The notes under the pieces were generated by a model. That model was given only the letters and a program-made list of their open reading frames with translations, did no database searches and was not told where the DNA came from. Of a DNA stretch of 64,000 nt, positions 25,628 to 35,322 are shown piece after piece (position 1 is the first letter of the stretch; each line of letters opens with the position of its first letter). The translations under genes were made by a program, and so were the position numbers. Source of the stretch: Hathewaya massiliensis (GTDB lineage: Bacteria; Bacillota; Clostridia; Clostridiales; Clostridiaceae); the NCBI RefSeq assembly GCF_902143515.1, contig NZ_CABFVD010000002.1, positions 105,088-169,087 on the forward strand. Reading direction: 5' to 3'.

Positions 25628-26017
25628 ATGGAATTAGAAAGAAAACATCATTGCGAGGATATGCATTCAATGAACTCAATGAACTCAATGCATGAAAAAT
25701 GTAAGAGGAATATGCACTATCACGCTGTTTTTACAATGAAAGATGGAAGAAAATTTGATGGGATTATTTTAAAGGTAGAAAATGACTATGTTTATGCACT
25801 TATGGGTGAAGAGGTAATGGAGCACGAAGATAAGAGTAATCAAGATGGATATGATAAATGTAATGAATACCGACAATTTAATCAGTTTGGTGGAGGAAGA
25901 AGGTTTAGACGTTTTGTACCTAGAAGATTTCCAATTGGTTCTTTAATTGCATTATCCCTACTATCTTATCCACCATATCCTTACTACTATCCATATTATT
26001 ATCCTTACATCTGGTAG
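25628..26017 (+). CDS. Tyr/Pro-rich small protein, possibly spore-associated
   Basis: A 129-residue protein in three parts: a His/Met-rich N-terminus with a tandem MNS repeat (about 14-22), a middle segment resembling an Sm-like barrel strand (FTMKDGRKFDGIILKV), and a basic then Tyr/Pro-rich tail (GGGRRFRRF, then YPYYYPYYYPYIW). Such tails occur in coat or exosporium proteins of spore formers, but this is inference from composition. GGAG lies 12 bases before the ATG; CATAATA upstream might be a sporulation-sigma -10 box, unproven. Confidence 0.65.
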   Translation: MELERKHHCEDMHSMNSMNSMHEKCKRNMHYHAVFTMKDGRKFDGIILKVENDYVYALMGEEVMEHEDKSNQDGYDKCNEYRQFNQFGGGRRFRRFVPRRFPIGSLIALSLLSYPPYPYYYPYYYPYIW

Positions 26018-26023
26018 ATTAGT

Positions 26024-26161
26024 AGAAGGATATGTGTATCCTTCCTAGATTATTAGTTGGGAATACTTAGTTAATAAACAAAGTTTTGGTTTTACAGGGT
26101 TTTTTACTCAAACTAAAGCTTATTAACGACTTCTAAGGAGTTTTACCCCTTAGAAGTCGTT
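26024..26161. other. Two perfect inverted repeats in a 618-base intergenic region
   Basis: GAAGGATA-TGTG-TATCCTTC lies at about 26025-26044, 8 bases after the preceding stop codon, and AACGACTTCTAAGG pairs perfectly with CCTTAGAAGTCGTT at 26125-26161. Neither is followed by a good T run. They may act as terminators or mRNA-stabilising stems. The remainder up to 26378 is A+T-rich without a gene. Confidence 0.6.
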
Positions 26162-26378
26162 ATCCTTTAAGGGAAATCCCTATCTTAAACTCTCTCTTTG
26201 AGATTCAATGTCTTAAGGGGGGAGTATTTTATTATGTGAAATTCCATGATTTATTCTAATTAATGAAGCATTGAATTCTACTCAAAATACTTATTTTTAA
26301 TTATATTAGGAAGAGTTTAATTTTAGATAAGAATAAATTTACTGTTTTAACAGGACAGAACATGGGTAAAATTACATA

Positions 26379-26460
26379 TTGACAAGTAGATTAATAGTGA
26401 TAAAATATATTTCATACACGAAATATCCATTAACGAAATATATGTGCGTGAAATATTTTT
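26379..26460 (+). promoter_or_regulatory. Promoter with repeated operator-like sites for the MarR/ABC operon
   Basis: TTGACA (26379-26384), a 16-base spacer and TAAAAT (26401-26406). Directly downstream, three variants of a dyad lie in a row: ATTTCATACACGAAAT (26409-26424), then ACGAAATATATGTGCGTGAAAT. Overlapping repeats of CGAAAT/ATTTCG just after the start point are what an autorepressed MarR-type operon would show. Confidence 0.7.
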
Positions 26461-26507
26461 CTAGGTATATATGAATTAAGTAGAAATTATTATTCAGGTG
26501 AATAGAT

Positions 26508-26597
26508 GCTCTTTTTACTGCTTTGAAGAAAAGCAGAGAATCAAAATCTTCAATTTGGTAGGAATTGCTTTCATAGAGTGCGAGAGGAGTATTAGAG
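26508..26597 (+). repeat. Structured repeat element, copy 2
   Basis: From TGAAGAAAAGCAGAGA to GAGTATTAGAG this matches 20691-20808 with scattered changes. The outermost stem of copy 1 is missing, while CTCT/AGAG, AAAGCA/TGCTTT and the apical stem remain. It lies in the 5' leader between the MarR operators and the MarR start codon, so here it is transcribed on the + strand. Confidence 0.75.
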
Positions 26598-26636
26598 AAC
26601 TTAGTTATCGAATAAAGAAGAGAGGGGAGATAAATA

Positions 26637-27077
26637 GTGGAATCTAGCAGTACAGGGGCTGAAGTAGCAAGGTTATTTTTTGAAGTAAGTAAAAATTTAA
26701 AGCAGTGTGCACATAAGAGTTTTGAGGATGTTGGTATAACTATTCCACAAAGCATGGTTATTAGAACATTAATTAATTTTGGAGAAATGAAAATTACCGA
26801 GTTAAGCAGTAAGGTTAATTTATCCAATAGCACAGTTTCTGCCATAGTTGATAGGCTAGAAAAACAGGGATTGGTTATGAGAAGAAGAAGTGAAGAGGAT
26901 AGGAGAATTGTTTTTGTAAATGTAACTGCAAAGGTTGAGGAACTTTATAAAGGAATTCACAGAGAAATAGGAGAAAATTTTGAGGAATTACTTAGTGCAG
27001 GAACTACGGAGGATATGGAAAAAATAATTGAAGGTTTAAATACCTTAAAAAGAGTTTTAGATGATAAAAGTGAATAA
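26637..27077 (+). CDS. MarR family regulator
   Basis: A 146-residue winged-helix repressor with GTG start behind GAGGGGAG. The DNA-binding segment MKITELSSKVNLSNSTVSAI is followed by the wing MRRRSEEDRRIVFVNVT. It heads an operon with two ABC exporter half-genes (27-base gap) and probably represses it from the dyads at 26409-26445 until a drug or other ligand binds. Confidence 0.9.
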   Translation: MESSSTGAEVARLFFEVSKNLKQCAHKSFEDVGITIPQSMVIRTLINFGEMKITELSSKVNLSNSTVSAIVDRLEKQGLVMRRRSEEDRRIVFVNVTAKVEELYKGIHREIGENFEELLSAGTTEDMEKIIEGLNTLKRVLDDKSE

Positions 27078-27104
27078 GTAAAAGATAAAAGAGAGGGAGT
27101 TTTT

Positions 27105-28850
27105 ATGCTAAAACTATATAGATTTTTAAAACCATATACAGTTATGGTCATAGGCGTAGTATTTTTTGTAGCATTGCAAACCTTAGGAGACCTTTATTTG
27201 CCAACTTTAATGTCGGATATAATTAACAATGGAGTTATGCAAGGTGATACAAATAAAATACTTCACATTGGTGGATTAATGCTTTTAGTTGCTGGTGCTG
27301 GGGCTCTTTGTTCCATTATTGCTAGTTTTATGTCAGCAAAGTCAGCCATAGGTTTAGGAACTATTCTAAGAAGTAAGGTTTTTAGAAGGGTTGAGAGTTA
27401 TTCATTAAATGAGTTTAATAAAATAGGTACTGCAACTCTTATTACAAGAACTACAAATGATATTAACCAAATTCAAATGGTTACAGTTTTGATAATGCGT
27501 ATGATGATTAGTGCTCCAATTATGGCTGTTGGCGGTATTTTCATGGCTCTTAAGAAGGATAAACCTCTTACTCTAGTATTGGCAGTTGCAATACCTGTGC
27601 TTGCTGCTGTGGTTGCATTTATTGCATCTAAAATGATACCTCTTTTTAAATTGGTACAGGTAAAGATTGATAAGATTAATCTTGTCCTACGTGAAAAGCT
27701 TATTGGTATAAGGGTAATCCGTGCTTTTAATACAGTGGAACGTGAAAAGAAGCGTTTTGATGAGGCTAATGTTGATCTTACAAATAACTACATTAAGGTA
27801 AATAGAATTATGGCTTTTATGATGCCTTCTATTATGCTGATTATGAATTTTACTTCCCTAGCAGTTCTTTGGTTTGGTAGCATACGTATAAGTGAATCTA
27901 GTATGGATTTAGGTGCCCTTGCTGCGTTTACTCAATATGCTATGCAAATAATGATGTCCATGTTAATGCTTTCTATGATGTTTATTATGGTTCCGCGTGC
28001 TCAAGCAGCTGCAGTAAGAATTAATGAGGTTTTAGATACTGTACCTGAAATAACTGATGCAGAGGAGACAAAGGATTCCTTTACTGGTAAGGGATATATA
28101 GAGTTTGAAAATGTAACATTTGGTTACCAAGAGGCAGAAGAACCAGCTCTTAAAAATATAAGTTTTTCAGCAAAACCTGGTGAAGTAACTGCTATTATAG
28201 GAAGTACGGGTTCTGGTAAGTCTACCTTAGTAAACTTAATTCCAAGATTTTATGATATAGATAGTGGAAGTATTCTTGTAGATGGGGTAGATGTTAGAGA
28301 GATATCACAGGAAGACCTTCACAGCAAAATTGGGCTTGTACCACAAAAGGCTATTTTATTCTCAGGAACCATAGCTGATAATATTAAATTTGGTAATAAG
28401 AGTGCAACTGAAGAGGAAATAAAGCATGCTGCTGAAATTGCACAGGCAACAGAGTTTATATCCAATATGGAGGGAGGCTTTGACTACCAAATTGCTCAAG
28501 GAGGTACCAATGTTTCCGGTGGGCAAAAACAGCGTCTTTCTATAGCTCGTGCCATAGTTAGAAAGCCTGAGATATATATTTTTGATGATAGTTTTTCAGC
28601 CCTTGACTTTAAAACTGATGCAAAATTAAGAGCTGAATTGAAAAAGGAAACTAAAGAATCTACTGTAATTATTGTTGCTCAAAGAGTAGGAACTGTTATA
28701 GATGCTGATAGAATTATAGTTCTAAATGAAGGACGTATGGTTGGAATGGGAACTCATAAGGAATTATTAGATACCTGTGATGTATACCGTGAAATTGTGT
28801 CTTCACAGCTTTCAGAGGAGGAATACCATGAGTCAAGAGAGAGTAAATAG
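27105..28850 (+). CDS. ABC exporter half, degenerate ATPase site (BmrC/YheI-like)
   Basis: A 581-residue fused membrane (six helices) plus ATPase protein. Walker A GSTGSGKST, signature VSGGQKQRLSIA (canonical), and Walker B IYIFDDSFSALD, where Asp replaces the usual catalytic Glu. That replacement marks the degenerate-site subunit of heterodimeric exporters such as BmrCD/YheIH or TM287/288. Its end overlaps the next gene by 23 bases. Together with MarR this suggests a drug-inducible multidrug or lipid exporter. Confidence 0.9.
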   Translation: MLKLYRFLKPYTVMVIGVVFFVALQTLGDLYLPTLMSDIINNGVMQGDTNKILHIGGLMLLVAGAGALCSIIASFMSAKSAIGLGTILRSKVFRRVESYSLNEFNKIGTATLITRTTNDINQIQMVTVLIMRMMISAPIMAVGGIFMALKKDKPLTLVLAVAIPVLAAVVAFIASKMIPLFKLVQVKIDKINLVLREKLIGIRVIRAFNTVEREKKRFDEANVDLTNNYIKVNRIMAFMMPSIMLIMNFTSLAVLWFGSIRISESSMDLGALAAFTQYAMQIMMSMLMLSMMFIMVPRAQAAAVRINEVLDTVPEITDAEETKDSFTGKGYIEFENVTFGYQEAEEPALKNISFSAKPGEVTAIIGSTGSGKSTLVNLIPRFYDIDSGSILVDGVDVREISQEDLHSKIGLVPQKAILFSGTIADNIKFGNKSATEEEIKHAAEIAQATEFISNMEGGFDYQIAQGGTNVSGGQKQRLSIARAIVRKPEIYIFDDSFSALDFKTDAKLRAELKKETKESTVIIVAQRVGTVIDADRIIVLNEGRMVGMGTHKELLDTCDVYREIVSSQLSEEEYHESRESK

Positions 28851-31047
28851 AAATAATAGAGCAACGGGCAACGGAAAAGGTGGTCATATGGGAGGCATGG
28901 GGGGACCTGTAGAAAAAGCAAAGGACTTTAAAGGTACATTAAAAAGACTGATTGCTTATTTAAAACCTCATAGAATTAATTTAATTATTGTATTGATATT
29001 TGCTATTGCAAGTACTTCCTTTACCATAGCTGCACCTAAAATATCTAGTAAAGCCATGAATAAATTGCAGGATACTTATATGACTCGTAAAATGATTTCA
29101 CAATTATCAAAGGGGCAAAATGAAGCAGTAGATAAAATAAAGAAAAGCATGGCAGATATGAATAATATAAATAAGGCTAATATAAATAAGCCTAATACTC
29201 CTAAAGGTTCACAAACACAAATGGACCCTGAAAGTATGAAGGCAGTTCAGAATTTTTTAGCGCTTCCTAAGTTAGATTCATTAAAGAATCCAGAGGAGAA
29301 GGCTGATGTATGTAAAAAGATTTTAGATTACAGTAAAAAGATGCAAAACACCCCGGGAGAGGGAACAAAAAATCCAAAGGACAATGTAAAGTTAACTGAT
29401 GAACAGATAAATTCAGTTATTAAAGCCATAAGAGAAACCAATGGAGAATATGATTTCCACTACATTGGAGTAATTGTTTTGATACTAATGGGCATGTATG
29501 TAATAAGTTCAATTTTTAGCTTAATTATGGGCCTTGTAATGTCTGGAGTTTCTCAAAAAACCGTAAGAGATTTAAGAAGAGAAGTAGATGATAAACTTTC
29601 TAGACTTCCACTAAAGTATTTTGATCTACATCCTCATGGAGATATATTAAGTCGTGTTACTAATGACGTGGATACTATATCAACCACATTGCAACAAAGT
29701 TTAACACAGGTACTTACAGCTATTATCACTATTATTGGTTATATCATTATGATGCTTACAATAAGCCCTGTACTTACACTAATTGTAATAGCAACACTAC
29801 CATTATATGTTGCAACTACTGCAACTATTGCAAAAAAATCTCAAAAACACTTTATAGCTCAACAAAAGGAGCTAGGTGCTTTAAGTGGACATGTAGAAGA
29901 AATGTATACAGGACATAAAGTAGTTAAAGTCTTTGGTCATGAGAAGGATTCAATAGAGGAATTTGAAGCTATAAATAAAAGACTTCAAAACGCAGGTTGG
30001 AGAGCCCAATTTGTATCTGGTATCATGTTCCCAATGATGAACTTTATAAGCAATATAGGATATGTAGGTATCAGCATAGTTGGTGGCATTTGGATTACAA
30101 AGAGCTTATTAGGACTAGGAGATATACTAGCATTTATCCAATATTCAAGATCCTTTACTATGCCAATTGTTCAAACTGCCAACATAGCAAATGTTATTCA
30201 ATCAACAGTTGCCTGTGCTGAACGTGTATTTGAAATAATCGATGAAGAGGAAGAGATTGCTGATATCAGTGATGCAATAGTACTAGAAAACCCAAGAGGA
30301 GAAGTTAAATTTGAACATGTAAATTTCCAGTACAAAGAAGATGTACCTCTTATTAAGGATATGAATTTAGAAGTAAATAAGGGAGATACCATTGCTATTG
30401 TTGGGCCAACAGGGGCAGGTAAAACAACCTTAGTTAACCTATTAATGCGTTTTTATGAGATAAATTCAGGTAAAATAAGCATAGATGATGTTGATATTAG
30501 AGACATTAAGCGTAGTGAATTGCGCAAAATCTTTGGTATGGTGCTTCAAGATACATGGCTTTATAATGGAACCATTAAAGATAACATAGCCTATGGAAAA
30601 GAAACAGCAACCTTTGAAGAAATAGTAAGTGCAGCAAAAGCAGCTCATGCAGATCACTTTATAAGGACATTACCTGAAGGCTATGATACAGTTCTTAACG
30701 AAGAAGGAACCAATATATCACAAGGACAAAAACAACTTCTAACCATTGCACGTGCCATACTTGCAGACCCAAGAATTTTAATTCTTGACGAAGCTACAAG
30801 TAGTGTTGACACAAGAACAGAAGTATTAATTCAAAAAGCAATGGCTAACCTTGCGAAAGGTAGAACAAGTTTTGTCATAGCTCACAGACTTTCTACCATA
30901 CGTGATGCAAAACTTATTTTAGTTATGAACAACGGAAGCATAATAGAAACAGGAAATCATAAAGAATTAATCAAAAAAGGTGGTTTCTACGCAGACCTTT
31001 ACAACAGCCAATTTTCAGGGGGAAGCATAGAAGGAGAGGCTATTTAA
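28828..31047 (+). CDS. ABC exporter half, catalytic ATPase site (BmrD/YheH-like)
   Basis: A 739-residue partner of the preceding subunit. Walker A is GPTGAGKTT, Walker B is ILILDEATSSVD with the catalytic Glu, and the signature is altered to ISQGQKQLLTIA, the complementary arrangement of heterodimers. Residues ~75-200 form a large insertion between helices 1 and 2, rich in K, N, P and M, typical of the YheH side. An upstream ATG at 28777 lies in the previous gene; GAGGAGG before 28828 decides the start. Confidence 0.92.
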   Translation: MSQERVNRNNRATGNGKGGHMGGMGGPVEKAKDFKGTLKRLIAYLKPHRINLIIVLIFAIASTSFTIAAPKISSKAMNKLQDTYMTRKMISQLSKGQNEAVDKIKKSMADMNNINKANINKPNTPKGSQTQMDPESMKAVQNFLALPKLDSLKNPEEKADVCKKILDYSKKMQNTPGEGTKNPKDNVKLTDEQINSVIKAIRETNGEYDFHYIGVIVLILMGMYVISSIFSLIMGLVMSGVSQKTVRDLRREVDDKLSRLPLKYFDLHPHGDILSRVTNDVDTISTTLQQSLTQVLTAIITIIGYIIMMLTISPVLTLIVIATLPLYVATTATIAKKSQKHFIAQQKELGALSGHVEEMYTGHKVVKVFGHEKDSIEEFEAINKRLQNAGWRAQFVSGIMFPMMNFISNIGYVGISIVGGIWITKSLLGLGDILAFIQYSRSFTMPIVQTANIANVIQSTVACAERVFEIIDEEEEIADISDAIVLENPRGEVKFEHVNFQYKEDVPLIKDMNLEVNKGDTIAIVGPTGAGKTTLVNLLMRFYEINSGKISIDDVDIRDIKRSELRKIFGMVLQDTWLYNGTIKDNIAYGKETATFEEIVSAAKAAHADHFIRTLPEGYDTVLNEEGTNISQGQKQLLTIARAILADPRILILDEATSSVDTRTEVLIQKAMANLAKGRTSFVIAHRLSTIRDAKLILVMNNGSIIETGNHKELIKKGGFYADLYNSQFSGGSIEGEAI

Positions 31048-31067
31048 AAAAAATAAAGCATATTTTT

Positions 31068-31100
31068 AGCTGTAGGAAAGTAGTTTTTCCTACAGCTTTT
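31068..31100. terminator. Terminator of the MarR/ABC operon
   Basis: AGCTGTAGGAAA pairs with TTTCCTACAGCT, then TTTATAAAG; 21 bases after the stop codon, between convergent genes. Confidence 0.88.
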
Positions 31101-31143
31101 ATAAAGATTTTATAGTAAAATTGTATATAAATTTTATTATTGT

Positions 31144-31782
31144 TTATTCAATTTTAACTACGTTGCCTATTAATCTCACATTATCATTATCAACAACTAT
31201 TCCATCACCATCTTTGCAAACATAAACTACTGTGTTATTAAGTCTTGCATAACTCCTAACTGAATTTAACGATTCTTCTGTTCCATCCCAGTGAGGCATA
31301 AACTCAAAATCAACAAGATTTAAAGCGCTATTATTTTGTATTCCTATAATATTTTCATCACCATCTTTACCATGGCCTGCTATTTCAATTGTTTTTGTCA
31401 TAAGGATACTTCCTGCACTGACACCTATGAGAACTCCACCCTTACTCACATAAGATTGTAAATTTTCTATAAGACCTCTTTTCCTTAACAGATGAAGAAA
31501 GTAAAAGGTATTACCACCAGAAAGATGTATAGCATCAAATTTAAAAATATCAAAAATCTTTAATTCATCATATTCTAAATCCAAATCAAAATATTGTATA
31601 TTTTCAATTCCTAATGATTTATAATATTCTACTTTGGGATTAAAATACTTTCTTGATAAATCTGAGCAGGATGGTATATATGCAATTGAAGGGTTTTTCT
31701 TATTAAATAAATTCAAAAGTTCATTATCAACTTTCCTATTTTCTTCTATCAATTGGTCACTATATAATATTAATTTTGCCAT
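31144..31782 (-). CDS. Peptidase E (S51 family) dipeptidase-like protein
   Basis: A 212-residue protein of the peptidase S51 family. The nucleophile Ser is in GVSAGS, preceded by AIHLSGGNTFYFLH, and the later PHWD supplies the His. S51 enzymes cleave Asp-X dipeptides or related substrates in the cytoplasm. An ATG at 31797 is in frame, but GGGGGAT sits 7 bases before the inner ATG (31782), so the shorter form (MAKLILYS) is chosen. Monocistronic. Confidence 0.87.
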   Translation of the reverse strand: MAKLILYSDQLIEENRKVDNELLNLFNKKNPSIAYIPSCSDLSRKYFNPKVEYYKSLGIENIQYFDLDLEYDELKIFDIFKFDAIHLSGGNTFYFLHLLRKRGLIENLQSYVSKGGVLIGVSAGSILMTKTIEIAGHGKDGDENIIGIQNNSALNLVDFEFMPHWDGTEESLNSVRSYARLNNTVVYVCKDGDGIVVDNDNVRLIGNVVKIE

Positions 31783-32039
31783 TGTTATATCCCCCATTTA
31801 TCCATGTTACTAGATTTGTATAAAATTACAATATGTTAATTTTATTATACACTATATAATTTCAGAACTACAGATATTTTACATAGTTTAAATATGATAT
31901 AATAAAAATAAGAAATGTAGAAAATAAATCCATTAATCATGTTTAAAATAATATTATTAGGAGTGGTCAAAATATGTAATTAAGAATTAAATAAGGATTT
32001 AAAATTTTTTAATGGTGTTATATAAGGAGATGTTGATTA

Positions 32040-33809
32040 ATGGATTTAAAGTGGAATTTAGATAATATTTATACTTCTTTTGAGTCTGAAAATTTTAAAA
32101 ATGATATGAATAAACTTAAAAAATATATAGATGCTATAAATGAATTTGACGTTGCTAATTGGGAAAAAGATGAAAATTATTTTTCTAAAATTGAAGAGTT
32201 TTTAGAACTTAATAACGAATACAAAAAAATATATTCAAAGGTATCTTCATATGCATATTTAATTATGAGTGTTGATTCACAGAATGTACAAGCGATTAAT
32301 ATTTTAGATGATATTGAAGATAGAGATTCAGAACTTACGGAAGTTTTCGTAAGATTTAGCAGATGGCTTGGGGAACTTAAAGATTTAGATAAAATAATAG
32401 GGGGTTCTACATACCTTTCACAGCACCAATTTTATCTTAAAGATCTTTTGTTAAAGTCAGAATATTTGTTAAGTGAAAAAGAAGAATTAATTATTTCTAA
32501 AATGCAAAGTACAGGGGCAAGGTCATGGGAGAGACTTTACATGGAATTAATATCTACAACTACAGAGGATATTAATGTTAATGGTATAGTTGAAAGTTTA
32601 ACGCTTTCAGAACTTAGAAATATGGCATATTTAGAAGACGGGTCTTTAAGAAAAACAGCTTATTATAAAGAAGCTGTTTTATGTAAAGGTATATCGCAAG
32701 TTTGTGCTAAGTGTATAAATGGAATTAACAAGGAAGCACTTGCTATTTATCAAATGAGAGGATATAAATCACCCTTAGAGAAAGTTCTTATTAATTCAAG
32801 AATGGATTTTAAAACTTTGAATGCTATGATGTCAGCTATAGAAGAAAGTTTACCAATATTTCGTAAATATTACTTAAAAAAAGCCGAGATATTAGGATAT
32901 AAGTCTAAGCTTCCTTTTTATGATATTTACGCACCTGTTGGGCATAGTAACATGAAAATATCTTATAAAGATGCTAAGAATTTAATAGTATCCAGTTTTA
33001 AAACTTTTAGTGAAAAACTTGCTTGTTTTTCAAAAATGGCTTTTGAGGATAAGTGGATTGATGCAGAACCTAGAAAAGGTAAAGGTAATTTCGGGTTGTC
33101 AGTAGATATTTTCCCACTAAAAGAAAGTAGGATAATTACTAACTTTGGTGGAAACTATATTGATATAAGTATATTAGCCCATGAGATTGGCCATGCATAT
33201 CATAGTTCTAATCTTTTTAATGAAACAATGTTAAATACAGAATACCCAACACCAATTGCAGAAACAGCTTCAATTTTTTGTGAAACCATAGTAAACAATG
33301 AACTTCTAAAGACACTATCAAATAATGAGGCTTTGTTAATTTTAGAGAGAAGTATTTCTGATGCTGCATATTATATAGTGGATTTTTATGGAAGATATTT
33401 ATTTGAAAATGAATTATTTAAAAGAATGGAATTCGGTTCATTGTCTATTGAAGAATTAAATGAATTAATGGTTCAATGCATGAGAAAGTCTTATGGGGAT
33501 AGCGTTGAAATTGAAACTATCCACCCTTATATGTGGATGAACAAGGTAGGGTATTTTATGACTGGTAATGAGTTTCTAAACTTTCCATATTCATTTGGAG
33601 TATTATTCTCAAAAGGATTGTATGCAGAATATATAAAAAAGGGAGAAACTTTTGCAAAGCAGTATGATAAGTTTTTAAGTGAGACAAGCAGAAATAATAT
33701 TGTGGATGTTGCAAAAATACTAGATATAGATGTTCAATCAATAGATTTTTGGAGAAATTCATTAAAGCTTATTGAAAAAGATATTGAAAAATTTATTGAT
33801 ATAGTCTAA
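32040..33809 (+). CDS. pepF: Oligoendopeptidase F (M3 family)
   Basis: A 589-residue cytoplasmic zinc oligopeptidase of the M3B/PepF group. The zinc site HEIGHAYHS lies near residue 381 and the third ligand Glu is in PIAETASIFCETI about 25 residues later. Length and the N-terminal helical domain (WNLDNIYTSFES…) match the family. AAGGAG lies 10 bases before the ATG. It degrades peptides of roughly 7-20 residues in relatives. Single gene followed by a strong convergent terminator. Confidence 0.92.
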   Translation: MDLKWNLDNIYTSFESENFKNDMNKLKKYIDAINEFDVANWEKDENYFSKIEEFLELNNEYKKIYSKVSSYAYLIMSVDSQNVQAINILDDIEDRDSELTEVFVRFSRWLGELKDLDKIIGGSTYLSQHQFYLKDLLLKSEYLLSEKEELIISKMQSTGARSWERLYMELISTTTEDINVNGIVESLTLSELRNMAYLEDGSLRKTAYYKEAVLCKGISQVCAKCINGINKEALAIYQMRGYKSPLEKVLINSRMDFKTLNAMMSAIEESLPIFRKYYLKKAEILGYKSKLPFYDIYAPVGHSNMKISYKDAKNLIVSSFKTFSEKLACFSKMAFEDKWIDAEPRKGKGNFGLSVDIFPLKESRIITNFGGNYIDISILAHEIGHAYHSSNLFNETMLNTEYPTPIAETASIFCETIVNNELLKTLSNNEALLILERSISDAAYYIVDFYGRYLFENELFKRMEFGSLSIEELNELMVQCMRKSYGDSVEIETIHPYMWMNKVGYFMTGNEFLNFPYSFGVLFSKGLYAEYIKKGETFAKQYDKFLSETSRNNIVDVAKILDIDVQSIDFWRNSLKLIEKDIEKFIDIV

Positions 33810-33890
33810 AATCCATGGACAATTTAGAAAAAGAAATGTTTGTTTTGAGTTGTAAAGAATAAGTGCATTACTTGTTCTACTGTATTAATC

Positions 33891-33930
33891 AATTTAAGGG
33901 AAACCAATATAGAGGTTTCCCTTAAAAATT
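33891..33930. terminator. Bidirectional terminator between pepF and the phospholipase gene
   Basis: AATTTAAGGGAAACC pairs with GGTTTCCCTTAAAAATT around an 8-base loop; A and T runs flank both sides. Confidence 0.9.
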
Positions 33931-33947
33931 TTATAGTATAAGAATGT

Positions 33948-35144
33948 TTATTGAACATTAATTTCATATGTTTTGTTACCACTTAACCAAGTATTTATAG
34001 AAGCCTTTATAGCCCTTTGACCTTTAATATATACTTCTACATCTTTAACTTTCCAATCATCACCTACATACTTTTTCTTACGGATCCAAACCTTTGAAAC
34101 ATCTTCCCATTTAAAATCTTTGTCTTTTATTTCAAATTCATATGCAGTTTTATAATTTCTAACAAAATCATTTCCAGGTAAGTCACATAAGAACTCAACT
34201 TCTTTACCATTTTTAAGCTTCATTCCAAAGTATACATAATCATCTGTTCCTGCATTTTTTTCATCTGCAGTACTTATAAATACATGAAATTTTCCTATTG
34301 GAGCTTCTTTATATGATTCATCTATATTATCAACTTCTTCTAAAAATCTATATAAAATAGTTGCAACTGACCTTTGTGAGTTTTCAAGACTTTCCTTAGC
34401 AGCAGTATTCCATTCATCCCAAGTATTAGACAAGTTGGTTTTCTTAGATAAAGCATAAGCCTTTTTAGCATATTTAACTGATTGATTTGTTAAAAATTCG
34501 TCTAAAGATTTATCTTTTAAAGCATCACATTCTTCTTTAACTACACCTTGGCCTAAAGTTTCTAGCTTATGTTGAACCTTTATTTTTTCTGCAAACTCTT
34601 CAAATTTGGTATGAGCAGTTCCAGCACCACCAGTTAGATTGCTAGCGTGGTGGGGTTCGCTTAAGTCGGCAAAATAATGGGTAGCTTTTCCTAAAAGAAA
34701 AGTTGCTTCACTATAATTACCATCTCTCCATTTTCCTACTGCTTGGCTAACATAATTACGTGTTTGAGATTCTGCTGTTTCACGAATTTGATAAAATGGG
34801 TAAGGAGAATTGGCAGTAAAATTATTGCTAGTATAAGGATTAAAAAAGTGGTCTTGATATAGAGAATAATCTCTATCACTGCCCAAGTCACCAAAGTCTG
34901 GGGCAACAGCACCTTTTCTAAATTCTCTTAAATTTTCTTCTAAGATTTTAATATTATGTTGAATGTTATGCAAGTCCTTATTATCATTTTTTACTATTTT
35001 TAAGGCTTGTACAGATATTGTTTTATGTGTATCCATAACATCTGGTGATTTTTTACTATCCCAGGCATAGACCTCTGGATTCCCACATAAAGTAATGCTT
35101 CCTAATAGTATTGCAAATATTGTTAGCTTTAGTTTCTTATTCAT
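33948..35144 (-). CDS. plc: Zinc-dependent phospholipase C, alpha-toxin type
   Basis: A 398-residue secreted enzyme, the same length as C. perfringens alpha-toxin. A signal peptide (~27 residues, cut before WDSKK) leaves an N-terminal Trp, itself a zinc ligand. The other ligands are visible: His in DVMDTH, Asp in APDFGD, His in YQDHFF, His and Asp in THYFADLSEPHH, and His/Glu in AHTKFEEFAE. The C-terminal PLAT/C2-like domain keeps ISTADEKNAGTDDYVYFG and PGNDF, used for calcium-dependent membrane binding. CAGGAGG precedes the ATG. Expected to hydrolyse phosphatidylcholine; haemolytic activity and virulence depend on sequence details not judged here. Confidence 0.95.
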   Translation of the reverse strand: MNKKLKLTIFAILLGSITLCGNPEVYAWDSKKSPDVMDTHKTISVQALKIVKNDNKDLHNIQHNIKILEENLREFRKGAVAPDFGDLGSDRDYSLYQDHFFNPYTSNNFTANSPYPFYQIRETAESQTRNYVSQAVGKWRDGNYSEATFLLGKATHYFADLSEPHHASNLTGGAGTAHTKFEEFAEKIKVQHKLETLGQGVVKEECDALKDKSLDEFLTNQSVKYAKKAYALSKKTNLSNTWDEWNTAAKESLENSQRSVATILYRFLEEVDNIDESYKEAPIGKFHVFISTADEKNAGTDDYVYFGMKLKNGKEVEFLCDLPGNDFVRNYKTAYEFEIKDKDFKWEDVSKVWIRKKKYVGDDWKVKDVEVYIKGQRAIKASINTWLSGNKTYEINVQ

Positions 35145-35322
35145 ATGTAAACCTCCTGAGTTAGAACGATAATCATATATTTACAATGATTTCTTCATTT
35201 AGTATATGTTTATTATAACACAAATTCTAAAAATTCTAAATATTTTTTTAATAGAATTTTTAATTTATTTAACTATCACATAATATTTGATTTTAATACT
35301 ATAAATTTTCTGTATAAGTTTG

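Noticed and set aside
26372-26845. A 157-codon minus-strand frame
   Set aside because: It overlaps the MarR promoter, its operators, the structured repeat and the MarR gene start, and reads as low-complexity hydrophobic sequence.
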